Assembly: GCA_035502095.1 (NCBI GenBank)
Contig: DATJUX010000026.1
Coordinates: forward strand, 124,001 to 188,000
Source: JAKANT01 sp035502095
GTDB taxonomy: Bacteria; Pseudomonadota; Gammaproteobacteria; Burkholderiales; Burkholderiaceae_F
Reading direction: 5' to 3'
DNA length: 64,000 bases
The position numbers and the translations under genes were made by a program. The notes under the pieces were generated by a model, which searched no databases, had not been told where the DNA came from, and saw only the letters and a program-made list of their open reading frames with translations. Shown here piece after piece: positions 51,067-60,797 of the stretch (positions within the stretch are counted from its first letter, which is position 1; each line of letters opens with the position of its first letter).

Positions 51067-52281
51067 TCAGCCCATGCGGACGCGGTCGATGCCGACCAGC
51101 CGGTCGTAGAGGTAATAAAGCGCCATGGTCGCCGCAAGCAGCACCAGCGACAGCGCACCCGCCATGCCCCAGTTGATCGTCTTGGCGGCATAGAAGGAGA
51201 CGAAGTACGAAAGCATCTGGTCGTTCGCGCCGCCGACCAGGGCCGGGGTGATGTAGTAACCGAGCGCCTGGATGAAGACCATGAGGACACCGGCGCCGAC
51301 GCCCGGCAGAGTCTGCGGGGCGTAGACGCGCCGGAACGCCGTGCCCGGCGTCGCGCCGAGCGAAAGCGCGGCCCGCGTGTGCACCGCCGGGATCGTCTTC
51401 ATCACGGCGTAGAGGGGCAGCACCATGAACGGCAGCAGCACGTGCGTCATGGCGACGAACACCGCGAAACGGTTGAAGAGCAGTGGCAACGGCGCGTGGA
51501 CGAGACCCGCCTGCGCGAGCGCGCTGTTGACGACGCCTTCCCGCTGCAGGAGCACGATCCACGCCGATGTGCGCACGAGCAGCGAGGTCCAGAACGGCAG
51601 CAGCACGAACACCAGCAGCGTGCTTGCGATGCGCGCCGGCGCATGCGCCAGCACGTACGCGAGCGGATAGCCGAGTGCGAGGCAAAGCAGCGTCACGCCG
51701 GCGGCGATCGTGAACGTGCGCGCCAGCACACGCACGAAGATCGCCTCGTCCTTGGGTGCGCCGAGGATCGCGCCCGACGCATCGCGCCGCAGGTCGACAG
51801 CCGCCAGCAGGAACAGCGAGGTCGCCGGTCCGGCCGCGCGTGCGATCGCGCCCCACGTCTCGCGATCGCTCCACTTGTCGTCGATCGAACGAAGGATTGC
51901 GCTCGCCGGAGCCGTATTCGTGGCAGGCAACCGGCGCGCGGTGGAAAAGAGCAGGGTCCGGTAGCCGCTGATGTCGTAGTTGAGGCGGGTCGCCGCGCGC
52001 GCCAGCGTGCCGGCCGCGGCCGCCGACCGGATGTCTTCGATCAGCGCGGCGTATGTCGCCTCGTCCGGAAGACCTTCACCGTTCCAGCGGGCGATGGCGG
52101 CGCACGTGCGCGGCAGGATCGGTGCGACGTCGGTGTCGATGAAGCTCTTCGAGAGCAGCGCGCCGATCGGCCCGATGAACGAAACGAGCAGGAACACGAA
52201 AAGCGGGGCGATCAGCGCGAAGGCCTTGACCCGTTTCGCCCGCTCGGTTCGTGCAAGGGCCCGTGCGAGCTCGGCCCCCAC
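51067..52281 (-). CDS. Polyamine-type ABC transporter permease (PotB-like) with long periplasmic insert
   Basis: 404 residues from GTG 52281 (GGGAGG upstream). Helix 1 (about 20-42) is followed by about 135 residues with no hydrophobic segment, then the five remaining helices and the EAA loop LSLGATPGTAFRRVYAPQTLPGV. E. coli PotB is about 285 residues; the extra length is the periplasmic insert, which may contact the binding protein. A perfect hairpin overlaps its translation start region. Confidence 0.87.
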   Translation of the reverse strand: MGAELARALARTERAKRVKAFALIAPLFVFLLVSFIGPIGALLSKSFIDTDVAPILPRTCAAIARWNGEGLPDEATYAALIEDIRSAAAAGTLARAATRLNYDISGYRTLLFSTARRLPATNTAPASAILRSIDDKWSDRETWGAIARAAGPATSLFLLAAVDLRRDASGAILGAPKDEAIFVRVLARTFTIAAGVTLLCLALGYPLAYVLAHAPARIASTLLVFVLLPFWTSLLVRTSAWIVLLQREGVVNSALAQAGLVHAPLPLLFNRFAVFVAMTHVLLPFMVLPLYAVMKTIPAVHTRAALSLGATPGTAFRRVYAPQTLPGVGAGVLMVFIQALGYYITPALVGGANDQMLSYFVSFYAAKTINWGMAGALSLVLLAATMALYYLYDRLVGIDRVRMG

Positions 52282-52286
52282 CCGGT

Positions 52287-52310
52287 CCCTCCCCCGCACG
52301 CGGGGGAGGG
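52287..52310. repeat. Perfect 11-bp stem hairpin before the first permease
   Basis: CCCTCCCCCGC-AC-GCGGGGGAGGG lies between the binding-protein stop (52326) and the permease start (52281). Such hairpins in importer operons commonly stabilise the upstream mRNA and reduce downstream expression. One arm carries the GGGAGG likely used as ribosome binding site of the permease. Confidence 0.7.
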
Positions 52311-52325
52311 GATGCGCGGGCGGCG

Positions 52326-53375
52326 CTACTTCGCCAGCCACGCGTTGAAGCGCTGGTTCAGCTTGTCGAGGTTCTCGAGCCAGAACTTGTCGTTGATGTA
52401 CAGCGCCGACTTCAGGTTGGCCGGGTTCGTCGGCAGGTCGGGCAGCACCGACGGGTCGACCATCCCGGTCGCCGCAACCTGCGTCACGCCGTACGGGATG
52501 TGCGTCGGCAGGTTCTTCTGGTTCTGCGGGTCGCTGACGAAGGCAAGGAATTGTTCCGCCTGCGCCCTGTTCGGCGAACCCTTCATGATCACCCACGAGT
52601 CGATCGTGTAGAGGCTGCCGGGCCAGCTCATCTTGAAGTTCTTCTTGTCGTTCTTGTTCGCGGCCGCGATGCGCCCGTTGTAGGCGGAGACCATCGCGGC
52701 TTCGCCGGCCGCGAGCATCTGCGGCGGTTGCGAACCCTTTTCCCACCAGATGAGGTCGGACTTCAACTGCGAAAGCTTGTTGAAAGCGCGATCGACGCCG
52801 GCCGGCGTCGCGAGTGTCCGGTAGACATCACCGGCGGGAACACCGTCGGCGAGCAGCGCGATCTCGAGGTTGGTCTTCGGCCCCTTGCGCAGCGCGCGCT
52901 TGCCCGGGTATTTCTTCGTGTCCCAGAAGTCGGCCCAGCTCTTTGGCGCGTCCTTGATGCGGTCGCCGTCGTAGGCGAGCACGAAGTTGTAGACGATGGC
53001 GCCGACGCCGCAGTCGTTCACCGCATCCTTGAGGAACTTGTCGCGGCCGCCGAGCTTGCCCCAGTCGAGCTTCTCGAACAGGCCTTCTTCGCAACCGAGC
53101 AGCAGCTCTTCCGATTCGACCTGGACCACGTCCCAGTTGTTGGCGCCGCCCTGGATCTTCGCGCGCAGGACACCGATCCCGCCGTCCCAGTTTTCGTCGA
53201 CCATCCTGACCTTGGTCTTCTCCATGAACGGCTTGAAGTAAACCTCCTTTTGCGCGTCCTGATAGGCACCGCCCCACGAGACCACCGACAGGTCGCGCGC
53301 GCTCGCGCTGCCGGCCGCGCACGTGCCCACCGCGAGTGCGACGGCGGCCGCACCGAACCATCTTGTCTTTCTCAT
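52326..53375 (-). CDS. Polyamine-type periplasmic solute-binding protein (PotD-like)
   Basis: 349 residues from ATG 53375. A signal peptide ends at GSASA-RD. The mature N-terminus LSVVSWGGAYQDAQKEVYFKPF and the later NNWDVVQVESEELLLGCEEGLFEKLDW fit the spermidine/putrescine-binding family. It supplies the ABC importer encoded around it. The ligand may be putrescine, spermidine or a related amine or opine; binding-site residues were not resolved. Confidence 0.9.
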   Translation of the reverse strand: MRKTRWFGAAAVALAVGTCAAGSASARDLSVVSWGGAYQDAQKEVYFKPFMEKTKVRMVDENWDGGIGVLRAKIQGGANNWDVVQVESEELLLGCEEGLFEKLDWGKLGGRDKFLKDAVNDCGVGAIVYNFVLAYDGDRIKDAPKSWADFWDTKKYPGKRALRKGPKTNLEIALLADGVPAGDVYRTLATPAGVDRAFNKLSQLKSDLIWWEKGSQPPQMLAAGEAAMVSAYNGRIAAANKNDKKNFKMSWPGSLYTIDSWVIMKGSPNRAQAEQFLAFVSDPQNQKNLPTHIPYGVTQVAATGMVDPSVLPDLPTNPANLKSALYINDKFWLENLDKLNQRFNAWLAK

Positions 53376-53460
53376 CGCTTGCTCCTCTCCTCGCCTGCTG
53401 GCATAGATCCGGTTCAAAGGGGAATTCGATCGGCCATGAATCCCAGCACTACGCTTCGCT

Positions 53461-53537
53461 GTCATCCCGGGAGCGCAGCGACGAGGGATCCTGGCCCGTC
53501 GATGCGCCGGGATTCCCCGTCTGCGGCTCCGAATGAC
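53461..53537. repeat. Intergenic imperfect inverted repeat (copy 2)
   Basis: GTCATCCCGGGAGCGCAG at the left is mirrored by CTGCGGCTCCGAATGAC at the right, and inner GACGAGGGATCC by GGGATTCCCCGTC. It lies in the 175-bp gap between ATPase and binding-protein genes and is related to the element at 41990-42060. Being inside an operon, it may influence transcript stability. Confidence 0.6.
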
Positions 53538-53550
53538 CCCCTGCTGAAGC

Positions 53551-54633
53551 TCATCGCTGATCGAGAAGGGGAAAGACCACTGTACTCGCGGCCGGCCATT
53601 GGGCGACCGCGACGGCCCCGACTTGCGGGATGTTGGCTGCATCGCGCGCCGGGATGTTCGCGATCAGGTCCCCGGCGGCGCAGCGCATCCGCACCCGCAC
53701 GCGGTCGCCGAGAAAAATCGCCTCCTCGACGCGCCCACTGAACGTGTTTTCGCCGTCCCGCGCCGGGGACGCGAGAATGGAAATGCGCTCCGGCCGCACG
53801 GAAATCGTCACCGGGGCGGCCGCCCCGATTGCCGCGGCGGCGCGTCCGCGGATCTGCGCCCCCGCGACGGATGCGACGCACTGGCCGGCGTCGTTGGCAA
53901 CGAGTTCGCCGGAGAAGCGATTGTTCTCGCCGACGAACGACGCCACGAAGAGGTTGGCCGGCGATTCGTAGAGCGTCTGCGGCATCGCGATCTGCTGGAT
54001 GCGCCCCTGGTGGAATACCGCGATGCGATCCGACATCGTCAGCGCTTCCGCCTGGTCGTGCGTGACGTAGACCGTGGTAATGCCGAGCCGGTCGTGCAGG
54101 CGCCGCAGCTCGAGCTGCATCTCGTCGCGCAGCTGCCGGTCGAGCGCGCCGAGCGGCTCGTCCATCAGGATCATCTGCGGCTCGAAGACGAGCGCGCGCG
54201 CCATGGCCACCCGTTGCTGCTGCCCGCCCGAGAGCTGTGCCGGGAGCCGCTGCGCCAGCGTCGGCAACCGCACCATTTCGAGCGCGCGCTGCACGCGGGC
54301 ATCGATATCCACGCGCGCGAGCTTGCGCACCGAAAGCGGAAACGCCAGGTTTTCCGCCACGGTCATGTGGGGGAACAACGCGTAGTTCTGGAACACCATG
54401 CCGAAATTGCGCCGGTACGGCGGCAGGTCGTCGATCGGCTGCCCGCGCAGGCGAATGTGGCCCGCCGTCGGGCGCTCGAACCCGGCCAGCATCAGCAGGG
54501 TCGTGGTCTTGCCGGACCCCGACGGCCCGAGCAGCGACAGGAACTCGCCCTCGGCGATCTCGAGGTTCAAGTGGTCGACGACGTTGACCTGGCCGTCGTA
54601 GGTCTTGCAGACGTCATCGAAGGCGACAAACAT
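53551..54633 (-). CDS. Polyamine-type ABC transporter ATP-binding protein (PotA-like)
   Basis: 360 residues. Walker A is LLGPSGSGKTTTLLMLAG, the signature LSGGQQQRVAMARAL, Walker B MILMDEPLGALD, with the H-loop VYVTHDQAEALT. The C-terminal TOBE domain (about 275-355) follows. It is the first gene of the importer operon and energises uptake. Confidence 0.94.
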   Translation of the reverse strand: MFVAFDDVCKTYDGQVNVVDHLNLEIAEGEFLSLLGPSGSGKTTTLLMLAGFERPTAGHIRLRGQPIDDLPPYRRNFGMVFQNYALFPHMTVAENLAFPLSVRKLARVDIDARVQRALEMVRLPTLAQRLPAQLSGGQQQRVAMARALVFEPQMILMDEPLGALDRQLRDEMQLELRRLHDRLGITTVYVTHDQAEALTMSDRIAVFHQGRIQQIAMPQTLYESPANLFVASFVGENNRFSGELVANDAGQCVASVAGAQIRGRAAAAIGAAAPVTISVRPERISILASPARDGENTFSGRVEEAIFLGDRVRVRMRCAAGDLIANIPARDAANIPQVGAVAVAQWPAASTVVFPLLDQR

Positions 54634-54679
54634 GGGCGGAAGCGTCGATTCCGGTCGGCGCGAAGAATACCCAACGCTT

Positions 54680-56485
54680 TCAGTCGTCGGTCAGGCGGGC
54701 CTTCTCCTCCAACGCCGCCCAACGCTCGAAGCTCGCCTCGAGCGTGCGCTCGATCTCCTGGGTGCGCGCGCGATCGGCCTTGATGCGCTCCGCCCCGACG
54801 CGGTGATAGTCCGCAGCCATCATGCGCGCGGCGAGGTCCGCCTGCTCGCGTTCCAGCGCTTCGATCTGCGCCGGCAGTGCCTCGAGCTCGCGCTTTTCCT
54901 TGAAGGAGAGCTTGATCCGCTCGGGACGGCGCACGGGCGCCGTCGTGGCCTTCGATCCGGCCGGCGCGGCAGACTCGGCCGGAGCTGACCGCTGCGCCAG
55001 CCAATCGGAGTAGCCGCCGACGTATTCGCGCCAGCGCCCGTCGCCTTCGGCGACCAGCGTCTGGGTCACCACGTTGTCGAGGAACGCGCGGTCGTGGCTG
55101 ACCAGCACCAGCGTTGCGCCGTAGTCCTGCAGCGTGTCTTCGAGCAGCTCGAGCGATTCGATGTCGAGGTCGTTGGTCGGCTCGTCCAGCACCAGCAGGT
55201 TGGCGGGCCGCGCGAACAGGCGCGCGAGCAGCAGGCGATTGCGCTCGCCGCCCGAAAGCGTCTTCACGGGCACTCCGGCCCGGCGGGGTGGAAACAGGAA
55301 CTCGCCCAGGTAGGTCATCACGTGCTTGCGCGTGCCGCCGACCTCGATCCAGTCGGAGCCGGGGCTGATCGTGTCCGCCACCGTGCGCTCCGGATCGAGC
55401 GGCTCGCGCAGCTGATCAAAATACGCTGGCTGCACGTTCGCGCCGAGGCGGATCGTGCCGCCGTCCGGCGCAAGTTCGCCCAGCAGCAGCCGGATCAGCG
55501 TGCTCTTGCCCGCGCCGTTCGGACCGATCAGGCCGAGCCGGTCGCCGCGCATCAGGCGCAGGTCGAGGTCGCGCACCACGACGAGGCTGCCGAAGTTCTT
55601 GTGAACGTGCTCGAGTTCGGCAACGAGTTTTCCCGAACGCGCGCCGGCATCCAGGGAGAGCTTGATGCTGCCGCTGCGAGCGCGCCGCGCGGCGCGCTCG
55701 CGCCGCAGTTCCTCCAGGCGTGCCACGCGTCCGGCGTTGCGCGTGCGCCGCGCTTCGATGCCCTTGCGGATCCACACCTCTTCCTGCGCCCAGAACTTGT
55801 CGAAGCGCCGGTGCGCCGCCTGTTCGGCCGCGAACTCGTCGTGCTTGCGCGCCTGGTATGCGGAGAAGTTGCCGGGATACGAACGCAGCACGCCGCGGTC
55901 GAGTTCGACGATGCGCGTGACGATGCGATCGAGAAACGCGCGATCGTGCGTGATCACGATCAGGGTCGGCCCCTTCTCCAGCAGGGCCTCGAGGCGTGCG
56001 ATCGCGTCGATGTCGAGGTGGTTGGTCGGCTCGTCGAGCAGTAGCAGGTCGGGCTGCAGGGCCAGTGCGAGCGCGAGCGCGCCGCGCTTGCGCTCGCCCC
56101 CGGAGCAGGTTTCCGGGTCGCGCGCGGCGTCGAGCGCAAGGCGCTGCAGGTACTCGTCGATGCGCGCCTCGGTGCGCCAGCGCTCGCGCTCGTCGTGGAT
56201 CTGTTCGACATGGCCGCGCCGCAGCAGGCTCAGGCGCAGGTTCGCTGCCGCAGGAAGCTGGGGCTCCTGCTCGACCAGCGCCACGCGCGTGCCGTCGGCG
56301 ATGTGCAGCTCGCCGTCGTCGAGGCTCGTGAGCCGGGCGATCGTGCGCAGCAGGGAGGACTTGCCGCTGCCGTTGCGCCCGATCAGCCCGACCCGCTCGC
56401 CGCCATTGACCGAGAACGCGGCGCGATCGAGCAACGGCACGTCGCCATAGGCGAGCTGGGCATCGAGCAGGGTCAGCAACGCCAT
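54680..56485 (-). CDS. uup: ABC-F family ATPase Uup
   Basis: 601 residues with two ABC domains, Walker A in GRNGSGKSSLLR and GPNGAGKSTLIR and signatures CSGGERKRGALALAL and LSGGERNRLLLARL, joined by an Arg/Lys-rich linker. A C-terminal coiled coil (about 520-600) identifies Uup. No transmembrane helices. ABC-F proteins act on ribosomes, and Uup also affects transposon excision and DNA intermediates. Confidence 0.92.
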   Translation of the reverse strand: MALLTLLDAQLAYGDVPLLDRAAFSVNGGERVGLIGRNGSGKSSLLRTIARLTSLDDGELHIADGTRVALVEQEPQLPAAANLRLSLLRRGHVEQIHDERERWRTEARIDEYLQRLALDAARDPETCSGGERKRGALALALALQPDLLLLDEPTNHLDIDAIARLEALLEKGPTLIVITHDRAFLDRIVTRIVELDRGVLRSYPGNFSAYQARKHDEFAAEQAAHRRFDKFWAQEEVWIRKGIEARRTRNAGRVARLEELRRERAARRARSGSIKLSLDAGARSGKLVAELEHVHKNFGSLVVVRDLDLRLMRGDRLGLIGPNGAGKSTLIRLLLGELAPDGGTIRLGANVQPAYFDQLREPLDPERTVADTISPGSDWIEVGGTRKHVMTYLGEFLFPPRRAGVPVKTLSGGERNRLLLARLFARPANLLVLDEPTNDLDIESLELLEDTLQDYGATLVLVSHDRAFLDNVVTQTLVAEGDGRWREYVGGYSDWLAQRSAPAESAAPAGSKATTAPVRRPERIKLSFKEKRELEALPAQIEALEREQADLAARMMAADYHRVGAERIKADRARTQEIERTLEASFERWAALEEKARLTDD

Positions 56486-56502
56486 CGGCGCGGCGTGGTG
56501 CG

Positions 56503-57474
56503 TCAGGCAGCGCCGCCGGCAAGCAGCTGCCCGTAGCGCACCGGATCGACGTTGCCGCCGCTGACGATGACGCCGACCCGCTTGCCCGCGACCTGCACCT
56601 TGCCCTCGAAGACCGCGGCGGCTGCCAGCGCACCCGTCGGCTCGACCACCAGCTTCATGCGCGCGGCGAAAAACCGCATTGCACGCACCAGCGCGGCATC
56701 GCTGACGGTGACAATGTCGCTCACGAGCGCCTGGATGATGGCGAAGGTGAGGACGCCGGGCTGCTGGGTCTGGGCGCCGTCGGCGATCGTCTTCGGCACG
56801 TCGATGTGCTCGATGCGCCCGGCGCGAAAGCTGCGCTGCACGTCGTCGCCGGCTTCCGGTTCGACACCCACCACGCGGCAGTCCGACGCGAGCCTGCGCG
56901 CACTCACGGCCGAACCCGAGATGAGCCCGCCGCCGCCGACGCAGACGACGAGCAGGTCGAGCGGGCCGACATCCTCGATCAGCTCGGCGGCGGCCGTACC
57001 CTGGCCGGCGATGACGTGGGCGTGATCGAACGGGGGAATCAGCGTCAGGCCGCGTTCGGCGGCAAGGCGCCTGCCGATCGCCTCGCGATCCTCCTTGTAA
57101 CGGTCATAGCCGAGGATTTCGGCGCCGTACCCGCGTGTCGCCTCGATCTTCATCGGCGGCGCATCGAGCGGCATGACGATCGTCGCGGGAATCTCGAGCA
57201 GGCGCGCCGCCAGCGCGATGGCCTGGGCGTGGTTGCCGCTGGAAAACGCCACCACGCCGCTGCGGCGCTGCTGCGGCGAAAACTGCGCGAGGGCGTTGTA
57301 GGCGCCGCGAAACTTGAACGCCCCGACGCGCTGCAGGTTCTCGCACTTGAAGAAAAGCTCCGCGTCCGTCGCTGCGTTGGCGGTGCGCGAAGTGAAAACG
57401 GGAGTGCGATGAGCGACGCCGCGCAGGCGGGCGCGTGCGGCCTCGATGTCGGCATAGGAAACGGGGAGGGTCAC
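56503..57474 (-). CDS. PLP-dependent serine/threonine dehydratase
   Basis: 323 residues of the fold-type II family. The PLP lysine is in AFKFRGAYNAL, followed by VVAFSSGNHAQAIALAA and the phosphate loop CVGGGGLISG. No C-terminal ACT regulatory domain is present, so it is the short catabolic or serine-racemase/hydroxyaspartate ammonia-lyase type and not IlvA. It lies 17 bases upstream of uup on the same strand. Confidence 0.9.
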   Translation of the reverse strand: MTLPVSYADIEAARARLRGVAHRTPVFTSRTANAATDAELFFKCENLQRVGAFKFRGAYNALAQFSPQQRRSGVVAFSSGNHAQAIALAARLLEIPATIVMPLDAPPMKIEATRGYGAEILGYDRYKEDREAIGRRLAAERGLTLIPPFDHAHVIAGQGTAAAELIEDVGPLDLLVVCVGGGGLISGSAVSARRLASDCRVVGVEPEAGDDVQRSFRAGRIEHIDVPKTIADGAQTQQPGVLTFAIIQALVSDIVTVSDAALVRAMRFFAARMKLVVEPTGALAAAAVFEGKVQVAGKRVGVIVSGGNVDPVRYGQLLAGGAA

Positions 57475-57501
57475 GGAAGACTCCAGCGCAAGTTCGATGC
57501 G

Positions 57502-58419
57502 TCAGACCGGTGCGGCGAGGGCATCGGCACGCGAGGTGGCGATCAGAACGACACCGCTCGCCGCCAGCAGCAAGGCCGCCGCGTGCAGCGGCGTGAACGT
57601 TTCGCCGAGCAGGGTGACACCGACCAGGGCGGCGGCTATCGGCAGCGCCACGGTGAACACGCCCGCCTGGTTGGCGGGAATGTGGCGCAGCCCGGTCATC
57701 CACAACCAGACCGCGACCAGGCTTGCAGCGAGCGAATAGAAAACGAGCAGGCTCCAGGTCGAAACCGAGAGCGCGCCCAGATCCACGCTACGCAACTGCC
57801 AGAGCCCGAACGGCGTGATCAGGACCAGGCCCCAGAGATTGATCAGCGCGGACACGCGCAACGGCGTGCGGGTGGCGGCGAGCCGCTTGCCGATGATCAC
57901 GTAGGTGGCTTCGCAGAACACCGCGCCGAGGATCAGCAGGTTGCCGAGCCACGATGCGGCGGTCGGCGCACCGGCATCCGACTTGGCGAACTGCAGCAGC
58001 GTGATGCCGCCCACGGCCAGCACGATCGCCGCGACCACCCGGCGCGACAGCCTTTCGTGCAGCACGAGCCACGACAGCAGTGCGACCACGGCGGGCAGGG
58101 TCGAAAGCACCACGCCGGCGGCGGTCGCGGTGGTGTGCGCCATCCCGCTCAGCAGGCAGATCGAAAACAGGAAGTTGCCGAAGAAGCTCTGCACGAACAG
58201 GAGGCGGTGTTCGGTGGCGGAAAGCCGCGCCTCGGCCGGTGCGCGCCGCGTGAACGGCAGCATCGCGAGCGCGGCGATGCCGAAGCGCAGGAACGCGAGC
58301 GTGAACACCGGCAGCACGGCCACCAGCGGCTTCGACAGCGCGACGTACACACCGACCAGCGCCATCGAGGCGGTGAGCGGCAGGTAGGCGGAAAACGCGA
58401 GCGAGACGCGACGGGGCAT
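57502..58419 (-). CDS. EamA/DMT family transporter
   Basis: 305 residues from ATG 58419 with ten predicted transmembrane helices in two EamA repeats, including LRFGIAALAMLPF and LAVWLWMTGLRHIPANQAGVF-like sequence (here AVWLWMTGLRHIPANQAG). Members export amino acids or other metabolites. It is 27 bases upstream of the dehydratase gene, so an amino-acid link is plausible. Confidence 0.9.
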   Translation of the reverse strand: MPRRVSLAFSAYLPLTASMALVGVYVALSKPLVAVLPVFTLAFLRFGIAALAMLPFTRRAPAEARLSATEHRLLFVQSFFGNFLFSICLLSGMAHTTATAAGVVLSTLPAVVALLSWLVLHERLSRRVVAAIVLAVGGITLLQFAKSDAGAPTAASWLGNLLILGAVFCEATYVIIGKRLAATRTPLRVSALINLWGLVLITPFGLWQLRSVDLGALSVSTWSLLVFYSLAASLVAVWLWMTGLRHIPANQAGVFTVALPIAAALVGVTLLGETFTPLHAAALLLAASGVVLIATSRADALAAPV

Positions 58420-58500
58420 CGCGCAACGATACCGGCTGCCGCGCGCGGCCCTCGCGGGCGGCCGTACTAGACTCGGCACCGCTCGACGGACGTTGCGACC

Positions 58501-60486
58501 ATGAACGTGCTCTGGACTCCCTCGCCCGAACGCGTCGGCAACGCGCGCATCACCGCCTTCGGCGACTGGCTGCGCGCCGAACGCGGCCTGCACTTTGCCG
58601 ACTACGAATCGATGTGGACGTGGTCGGTGACCGACCTCGAAGGCTTCTGGAGCGCGATCTGGCAGTTTTTCGACGTGCGGCCATCGCGGCCCTACGAAAG
58701 AGTGCTCGCGGATGCACGCATGCCGGGGGCGGTGTGGTTTCCCGGCGCCCGGCTCAATTTCGTCGACCAGGTGCTCCGCCACCGCACGTCGAAACGCAGC
58801 GCCATCGTGTTTCGCAACGAGGCCGGCGACGGCGGCGAAGTCGGCTGGGAGGAATTGCAGGCTCAGGTCGCGAACCTGGCGCAGACGCTGCGCGAGTTCG
58901 GGGTGCGGCCCGGCGACCGGGTGGTGGCATACCTGCCGAACATCCCGGCGACGGTGATCGCCTTTCTTGCCGTCGCGACGATCGGCGCCGTGTGGTCGGT
59001 CTGCTCGCCGGACATGGGCCCGCTCGCCGTGCTCGACCGCTTCCGCCAGATCGAGCCGAAGGTGCTGATCGCCTGCGACGGCTACCGGTACGGGGGCAAG
59101 GCGTACGACCGGCGCGAGGTGGTGGCGGAGTTGCGCGCTGCGCTGCCGTCGCTGACGCACGCGATCTGCGTGCCGGTGCTGGATCCGGCGGCCGCGCTTC
59201 CGAACGCGTTGCGCTGGAACGATGTCATCCGCACCGACCCCGGGCGGTCGTCCCAACGCCAAGCAGCAAGCGAACAGGTCGCGTTCGACCATCCGCTATG
59301 GATCGTCTATTCGTCGGGCACCAGCGGAATGCCGAAGGCGATCGTGCACGGGCACGGGGGCATCCTGGTCGAGACGCTGAAGGGCGCCGGACTGCACAAC
59401 GACATCGGTTGCGGCGACCGCTTCAACTGGTACTCGAGCACCGGCTGGATCATGTGGAACTGCCAGGTCGCGGCGTTGGTGCTCGGCTGCACGATCTGCC
59501 TCTACGACGGCAATCCCGCGTGGCCCGACTTCGGCGCGCTCTGGCGCTTCGTCTCCGAGGAGCGCATCGACTTCTTCGGCGCCGGCGCCGCGTACTACGC
59601 CAACTGCATGAAGGCCGGCATCGAACCCGGCCGGCAATTCGATCTGGCCGCACTGCGAGCGCTCGGGTCGACCGGCTCGCCGCTCTCGTCCGATGCGTAT
59701 CGCTGGATCTATGCAGCGGTCAAGCGCGATCTCTGGTTGACTGCTGTCTCGGGCGGCACCGACTTCGGCGGCGCGTTCGTCTGCGGACTGCCGACCCTGC
59801 CGGTCTACGAGGGCGAGATGCAGTGCCGCGCGCTTGGTGCCAGGGTCGAGGCATGGGACGACGCGGGCCGGCCGAGGCTCGACGAGGTCGGTGAACTCGT
59901 CTGCGCGGCGCCGCTGCCGTCGATGCCGCTCTACTTCTGGAACGACCCCGGCAACGTGCGGCTGCGCGAGAGTTACTTCGACACGTTCCCCGGTGCGTGG
60001 CGCCATGGCGACTGGATCCGTCTCGTGCCGCGCCCGCAAGCCGTGGGTGCGGTGATCTACGGGCGCTCGGACGCGACCATCAACCGCCACGGCATCCGCA
60101 TGGGGACCGCCGAGCTCTATCGCGCCGTCGAAGCCCTGCCCGAGGTGCTCGACTCGCTGGTGGTCGACCTCGAGTTTCTGGGCCGCGAGTCGTACATGCC
60201 GCTGTTCGTCGTCCTGCGCCCAGGAGTGAGCCTCGACGCGGACCTGCGTGCGCGCGTCAACGGCGAGATCAAGCGCGCGCTGTCGGCGCGCCACGTGCCG
60301 AACGAGATCATCGCGATCGCCGAGGTGCCGCGCACGCTCTCCGGCAAGAAGATGGAGCTTCCGATCAAGAAACTGCTGCTCGGTCACCCGGTCGAGAAAG
60401 TTGCCAACCCGGACGCGATGGCGAATCCGGCGAGCCTCGCGTGGTTCGTCGCCTTTGCGCAGGCGCGCGCGGCGGCGACGCGATGA
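58501..60486 (+). CDS. aacS: Acetoacetyl-CoA synthetase
   Basis: 661 residues, the usual length. It activates acetoacetate with ATP and CoA. The N-terminal ACS linker region is LEGFWSAIWQFFDV; the AMP-binding P-loop is LWIVYSSGTSGMPKAIVHGHGG; the motif WYSSTGWIMWN and the C-terminal catalytic lysine in LSGKKMELPIKKLL are as in AacS. It may feed ketone-body or PHB breakdown products back to acetyl-CoA, complementing phaZ at 13.5 kb. Confidence 0.95.
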   Translation: MNVLWTPSPERVGNARITAFGDWLRAERGLHFADYESMWTWSVTDLEGFWSAIWQFFDVRPSRPYERVLADARMPGAVWFPGARLNFVDQVLRHRTSKRSAIVFRNEAGDGGEVGWEELQAQVANLAQTLREFGVRPGDRVVAYLPNIPATVIAFLAVATIGAVWSVCSPDMGPLAVLDRFRQIEPKVLIACDGYRYGGKAYDRREVVAELRAALPSLTHAICVPVLDPAAALPNALRWNDVIRTDPGRSSQRQAASEQVAFDHPLWIVYSSGTSGMPKAIVHGHGGILVETLKGAGLHNDIGCGDRFNWYSSTGWIMWNCQVAALVLGCTICLYDGNPAWPDFGALWRFVSEERIDFFGAGAAYYANCMKAGIEPGRQFDLAALRALGSTGSPLSSDAYRWIYAAVKRDLWLTAVSGGTDFGGAFVCGLPTLPVYEGEMQCRALGARVEAWDDAGRPRLDEVGELVCAAPLPSMPLYFWNDPGNVRLRESYFDTFPGAWRHGDWIRLVPRPQAVGAVIYGRSDATINRHGIRMGTAELYRAVEALPEVLDSLVVDLEFLGRESYMPLFVVLRPGVSLDADLRARVNGEIKRALSARHVPNEIIAIAEVPRTLSGKKMELPIKKLLLGHPVEKVANPDAMANPASLAWFVAFAQARAAATR

Positions 60487-60707
60487 GCGCTGCATCCGTC
60501 AGCACGGGCGGTCGGGCGAGGCGCTGCTCCGCCTGCGGCGTTGCGATGGTGTGCGGGCGCACCGACCCGACCGGCTGCTGGTGCGCCCGCCTGCCGGCGC
60601 TGCCCGCCAGCTCGATCGAAGCCGGGCGGGATTGCGTGTGCGAGCGATGCCTGCGCTTGCGCCAGCGCGATCCCGGTGCGCCTGCCGGCGCACCTCCTCG
60701 TTCCTGA
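60483..60707 (+). CDS. Cysteine-rich CWC family protein
   Basis: 74 residues overlapping aacS by four bases (ATGA). It contains about eight cysteines: CSACG, CGRTDPTGCWC and CVCERCLRLR, the CWC zinc-ribbon-like pattern. The C-terminus is Pro/Gly/Ala-rich. Probably a small metal-binding cytoplasmic protein. Function unknown. Confidence 0.82.
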   Translation: MSAASVSTGGRARRCSACGVAMVCGRTDPTGCWCARLPALPASSIEAGRDCVCERCLRLRQRDPGAPAGAPPRS

Positions 60708-60797
60708 CGTCTGCCGGCGCGTCGTCGCTCGCGGCCAAATTGGCCCCTCGGCGCGGGGAAATTCGTCGCTTTGACGGACCATGGCGGATGCCAGAGT

